Of a stretch of 33,766 bases of DNA, positions 32,292 to 33,766 are shown piece by piece (the stretch's first letter is position 1; each line of letters begins with the position of its first letter). Made by a program: the position numbers and the translations under genes. Source of the stretch: an uncultured Porphyromonadaceae bacterium (GTDB lineage Bacteria; Bacteroidota; Bacteroidia; Bacteroidales; Muribaculaceae); NCBI GenBank assembly GCA_947174305.1, contig CAMWIH010000009.1, positions 1-33,766 of the forward strand, in the 5' to 3' direction. The notes under the pieces are model-generated. The model was not told the DNA's origin. It saw only the letters and a list, made by a program, of their open reading frames with translations, and searched no databases.

Positions 32292-33149
32292 AGCGTGAAT
32301 GAAATCATACTTTATCAGCCGGACGATACTCTTACCTTGGATGTAAGGGTGGAGGATGAATCGGTATGGTTGACACAGGCACAGATGGCTGAACTATTTC
32401 AGACCACGCGAAATAATATAACGCTTCATACGCGTAATATCTTTAAAGAGGGTGAACTGGTAGAGCAGTCAGTTAGTAAGGAATCCTTACTAACTGCCAA
32501 AGACGGTAAGCGGTATCGTACCAAATTCTATAATTTGGATGTGATTATATCTGTAGGCTACCGAGTCAAATCCTTAAGGGGAACTCAATTTAGGATATGG
32601 GCTTTAAAGATTATAAAAGATTATCTTCTTCGAGGCTATTCTGTCAATCAGCGTCTCTTACTATTGGAGGATAAGATTGACAGAAGATTTTCGGAATATG
32701 ACCAACATTTTCGTGAATTGGATGGAAAGGTTGATTTCTTTGTGCGTTCTTCCCTGCAACCGAAGGAGGGAGTCTTTTTCAATGGCCAGATTTTTGATGC
32801 ATACGCTTTGGTTGCGGATCTTATACGTGGCGCAAAGGAAAGAATTGTGGTGCTCGACAATTATATAGATGATACGGTGTTGGTTCAGCTTGCCAAACGT
32901 AAGCCGGGGGTGACGGTTGACATTTACGACGGACATATAACGAAGCAACTGCGTCAGGATGTTGAGAAACACAATGAGCAGTATCCGGGAGTTACATTGC
33001 ATAAATACACCAAAGCTCACGACCGTTTCCTGATAATCGATGAAGATGTTTATCATATCGGAGCCTCTCTCAAAGATCTCGGCAAGAAACTCTTCGCCTT
33101 CTCCAAGATGGAGGTGATGACAGGGTCTGAACTCCTATCCAGTCTATGA
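32280..33149 (+). CDS. Cassette 2: RhuM-type head fused to PLD-like tail
   Basis: 289 aa. The head is RhuM-like: SVWLTQAQMAELFQTTRNNITLHTRNIFKEGEL, RTKFYNLDVIISVGYRVKS and GTQFRIWALKIIKDYLLRGYSVN are hallmarks of the Virulence_RhuM family. A short coiled linker (KIDRRFSEYDQHFRELDGKVDFF) leads to the tail KEGVFFNGQIFDAYALVADLI ... GASLKDLGKKLFAFSKME. The tail contains HDRFLIID, an HxKx4D-type (phospholipase D) pattern with Lys replaced by Arg, and a GAS-type second element. A 157-nt block of the tail is identical to cassette 1. The N-terminus MEKN is shared with the ORF6N cassettes although the heads are unrelated. RhuM-type heads are probably DNA-binding; the tail activity is unproven. Confidence 0.88.
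   Translation: MEKNSVNEIILYQPDDTLTLDVRVEDESVWLTQAQMAELFQTTRNNITLHTRNIFKEGELVEQSVSKESLLTAKDGKRYRTKFYNLDVIISVGYRVKSLRGTQFRIWALKIIKDYLLRGYSVNQRLLLLEDKIDRRFSEYDQHFRELDGKVDFFVRSSLQPKEGVFFNGQIFDAYALVADLIRGAKERIVVLDNYIDDTVLVQLAKRKPGVTVDIYDGHITKQLRQDVEKHNEQYPGVTLHKYTKAHDRFLIIDEDVYHIGASLKDLGKKLFAFSKMEVMTGSELLSSL
32470..32496. repeat. 27-bp perfect palindrome inside the RhuM-type head
   Basis: CAGTTAGTAAGGA and TCCTTACTAACTG flank a central A. It encodes VSKESLLT at about residues 64-72. The sequence differs from the ORF6N palindromes but has the same design: odd length, central A and 13-bp arms. Confidence 0.88.
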
Positions 33150-33200
33150 CGACAAAATAATGATTAATTTTGATTCTAAAATGAGGGCTATTCATCTGGG

Positions 33201-33260
33201 TTCATAGACCATTTAACGCATAAACTAAAAAATTGCTAAATTTGCAGAATGGAGAAGAAT
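33201..33260 (+). repeat. Cassette leader repeat, copy 3
   Basis: Near-identical to copies 1 and 2, with TAAATTTG at 33237-33244 and ATG at 33249. Confidence 0.85.
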
Positions 33261-33766
33261 CAAAGGAAAAATCAACAAAATGCGGCAGCAGTAATAAGTT
33301 ATGATAGTGCATTGCTTCCTGTACGTATTGAATCGCTAATACACACAATTAGGGATCAGCCAGTTATGACTGATCGTGATTTGGCTAGACTTTATGGTGT
33401 GGAGACGAAAGTATTAAACCAAGCGGTGAAACGTAATATTCAACGTTTCCCCCCGGATTTTATGTTTCAACTGACAAAGGAGGAATGTTTAAGGTCACAA
33501 ATTGTGACCTTAAAAGAAGGTCGCGGGCATCATCTAAAATATATGCCGTATGTCTTCACCGAAAATGGTGTGGCGATGCTCAGCAGTGTGTTGCGGTCGG
33601 AGAAAGCTATTGAGGTCAACATTAGTATTATGAGAGCCTTCTCTGCAATGCGTAATTTCCTTGTGAACAATGCAGCTATATTCCAACGTATGGATCAATT
33701 GGAAATGAAGCAACTGAAAACTGATGAGAAAGTCGATGCAATTCTTGATAAGCTTGGTGATAATGA
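33249..33766 (+). CDS. Cassette 3: ORF6N-domain protein, 3' end outside window
   Basis: Open from ATG 33249 to the window end; it is missing from the ORF track because no stop is reached. The N-terminus MEKNQRKNQQNAAAV resembles that of cassette 1. The ORF6N head is clear: HTIRDQPVMTDRDLARLYGVETKVLNQAVKRN, FPPDFMFQLTKEECLRSQIVTLK, and VFTENGVAMLSSVLRSEKAIEVNISIMRAFSAMRNFL. It continues into KQLKTDEKVDAILDKLGDN, identical at DNA level to the linker of cassette 1, so a PLD-like tail is expected beyond the window. Confidence 0.85.
   Translation, partial: MEKNQRKNQQNAAAVISYDSALLPVRIESLIHTIRDQPVMTDRDLARLYGVETKVLNQAVKRNIQRFPPDFMFQLTKEECLRSQIVTLKEGRGHHLKYMPYVFTENGVAMLSSVLRSEKAIEVNISIMRAFSAMRNFLVNNAAIFQRMDQLEMKQLKTDEKVDAILDKLGDN
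33488..33514. repeat. 27-bp perfect palindrome in cassette 3 (ORF6N head)
   Basis: TTTAAGGTCACAA and TTGTGACCTTAAA flank a central A; the core GGTCACAAATTGTGACC equals that at 31511. Here it encodes RSQIVTLK, so the core is read in another codon phase than in cassette 1, at the matching position of the ORF6N head. Confidence 0.9.

Noticed and set aside
1-33766. CRISPR arrays, tRNA or rRNA genes, insertion-sequence transposases
   Set aside because: None could be recognised on either strand; the 31-33.8 kb repeats are gene-sized cassettes, not CRISPR repeats.

Overview
The window looks like a chromosomal segment of a gut-type Bacteroidales bacterium, most plausibly Muribaculaceae or a close relative. 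The reasons are a fused SecDF, Bacteroidetes-type promoters (TTG/TTTG, about 20 nt, TAnnTTTG), secreted proteins ending in short T9SS-like C-terminal tails, a membrane-anchored TPR/AraC regulator, a NusA of 415 aa and an infB product with a very long basic linker. The family-level placement is inference; no rRNA or other taxonomic marker is present.

Layout. 1-1.4 kb: end of secDF and its terminator. 1.5-11.4 kb: a cell-surface/secreted block with a PNGase F-like deglycosidase, a convergent TPR-membrane-AraC regulator, a three-repeat Ig-like secreted protein, a 1487-aa multidomain adhesin-like protein and a 230-aa orphan secreted protein. 11.5-19.7 kb: core housekeeping genes: rimP-nusA-infB-folK in one direction, dnaX convergent with folK (zero spacing), then a PduO-type cobalamin adenosyltransferase. 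19.8-24 kb: small conserved protein (DUF2795 type), a DUF1848 protein with a C-terminal CX3CX2C cluster, an AAA/DUF4143 ATPase and an EamA transporter.

24.1-31.1 kb is an accessory-looking region. A minus-strand operon runs 27561->24100 and encodes a TM/coiled-coil protein, a TerB-like protein, a 31-aa ORF with a TTG start, a 119-aa helical protein, a 66-aa protein, a polytopic membrane protein and a possible small membrane ORF with a non-AUG start. It is preceded by a leader of about 375 nt with strong, partly mutually exclusive inverted repeats, which is a good candidate structured RNA. Divergent from it is a membrane-anchored Hanks-type Ser/Thr kinase facing a putative DNA-binding protein. 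Terminators sharing the same stem sequence lie at both edges of this region.

31.2 kb to the end is a tandem array of at least three cassettes. Each starts with a near-identical leader in which the -7 box TAAATTTG lies 4 nt before the ATG, implying leaderless mRNAs. Each encodes an ORF6N-type or RhuM-type head; the two cassettes seen in full are followed by a near-identical PLD-like tail module. The first cassette is split by a single in-frame TAA where the third has CAA. Every cassette carries long palindromes of 23-29 bp inside its coding region; in two ORF6N heads the same palindrome core is read in different codon phases at the equivalent protein position, which points to a DNA-level function. 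This array and the 24-28 kb operon with its leader RNA are the best candidates for undescribed biology here.
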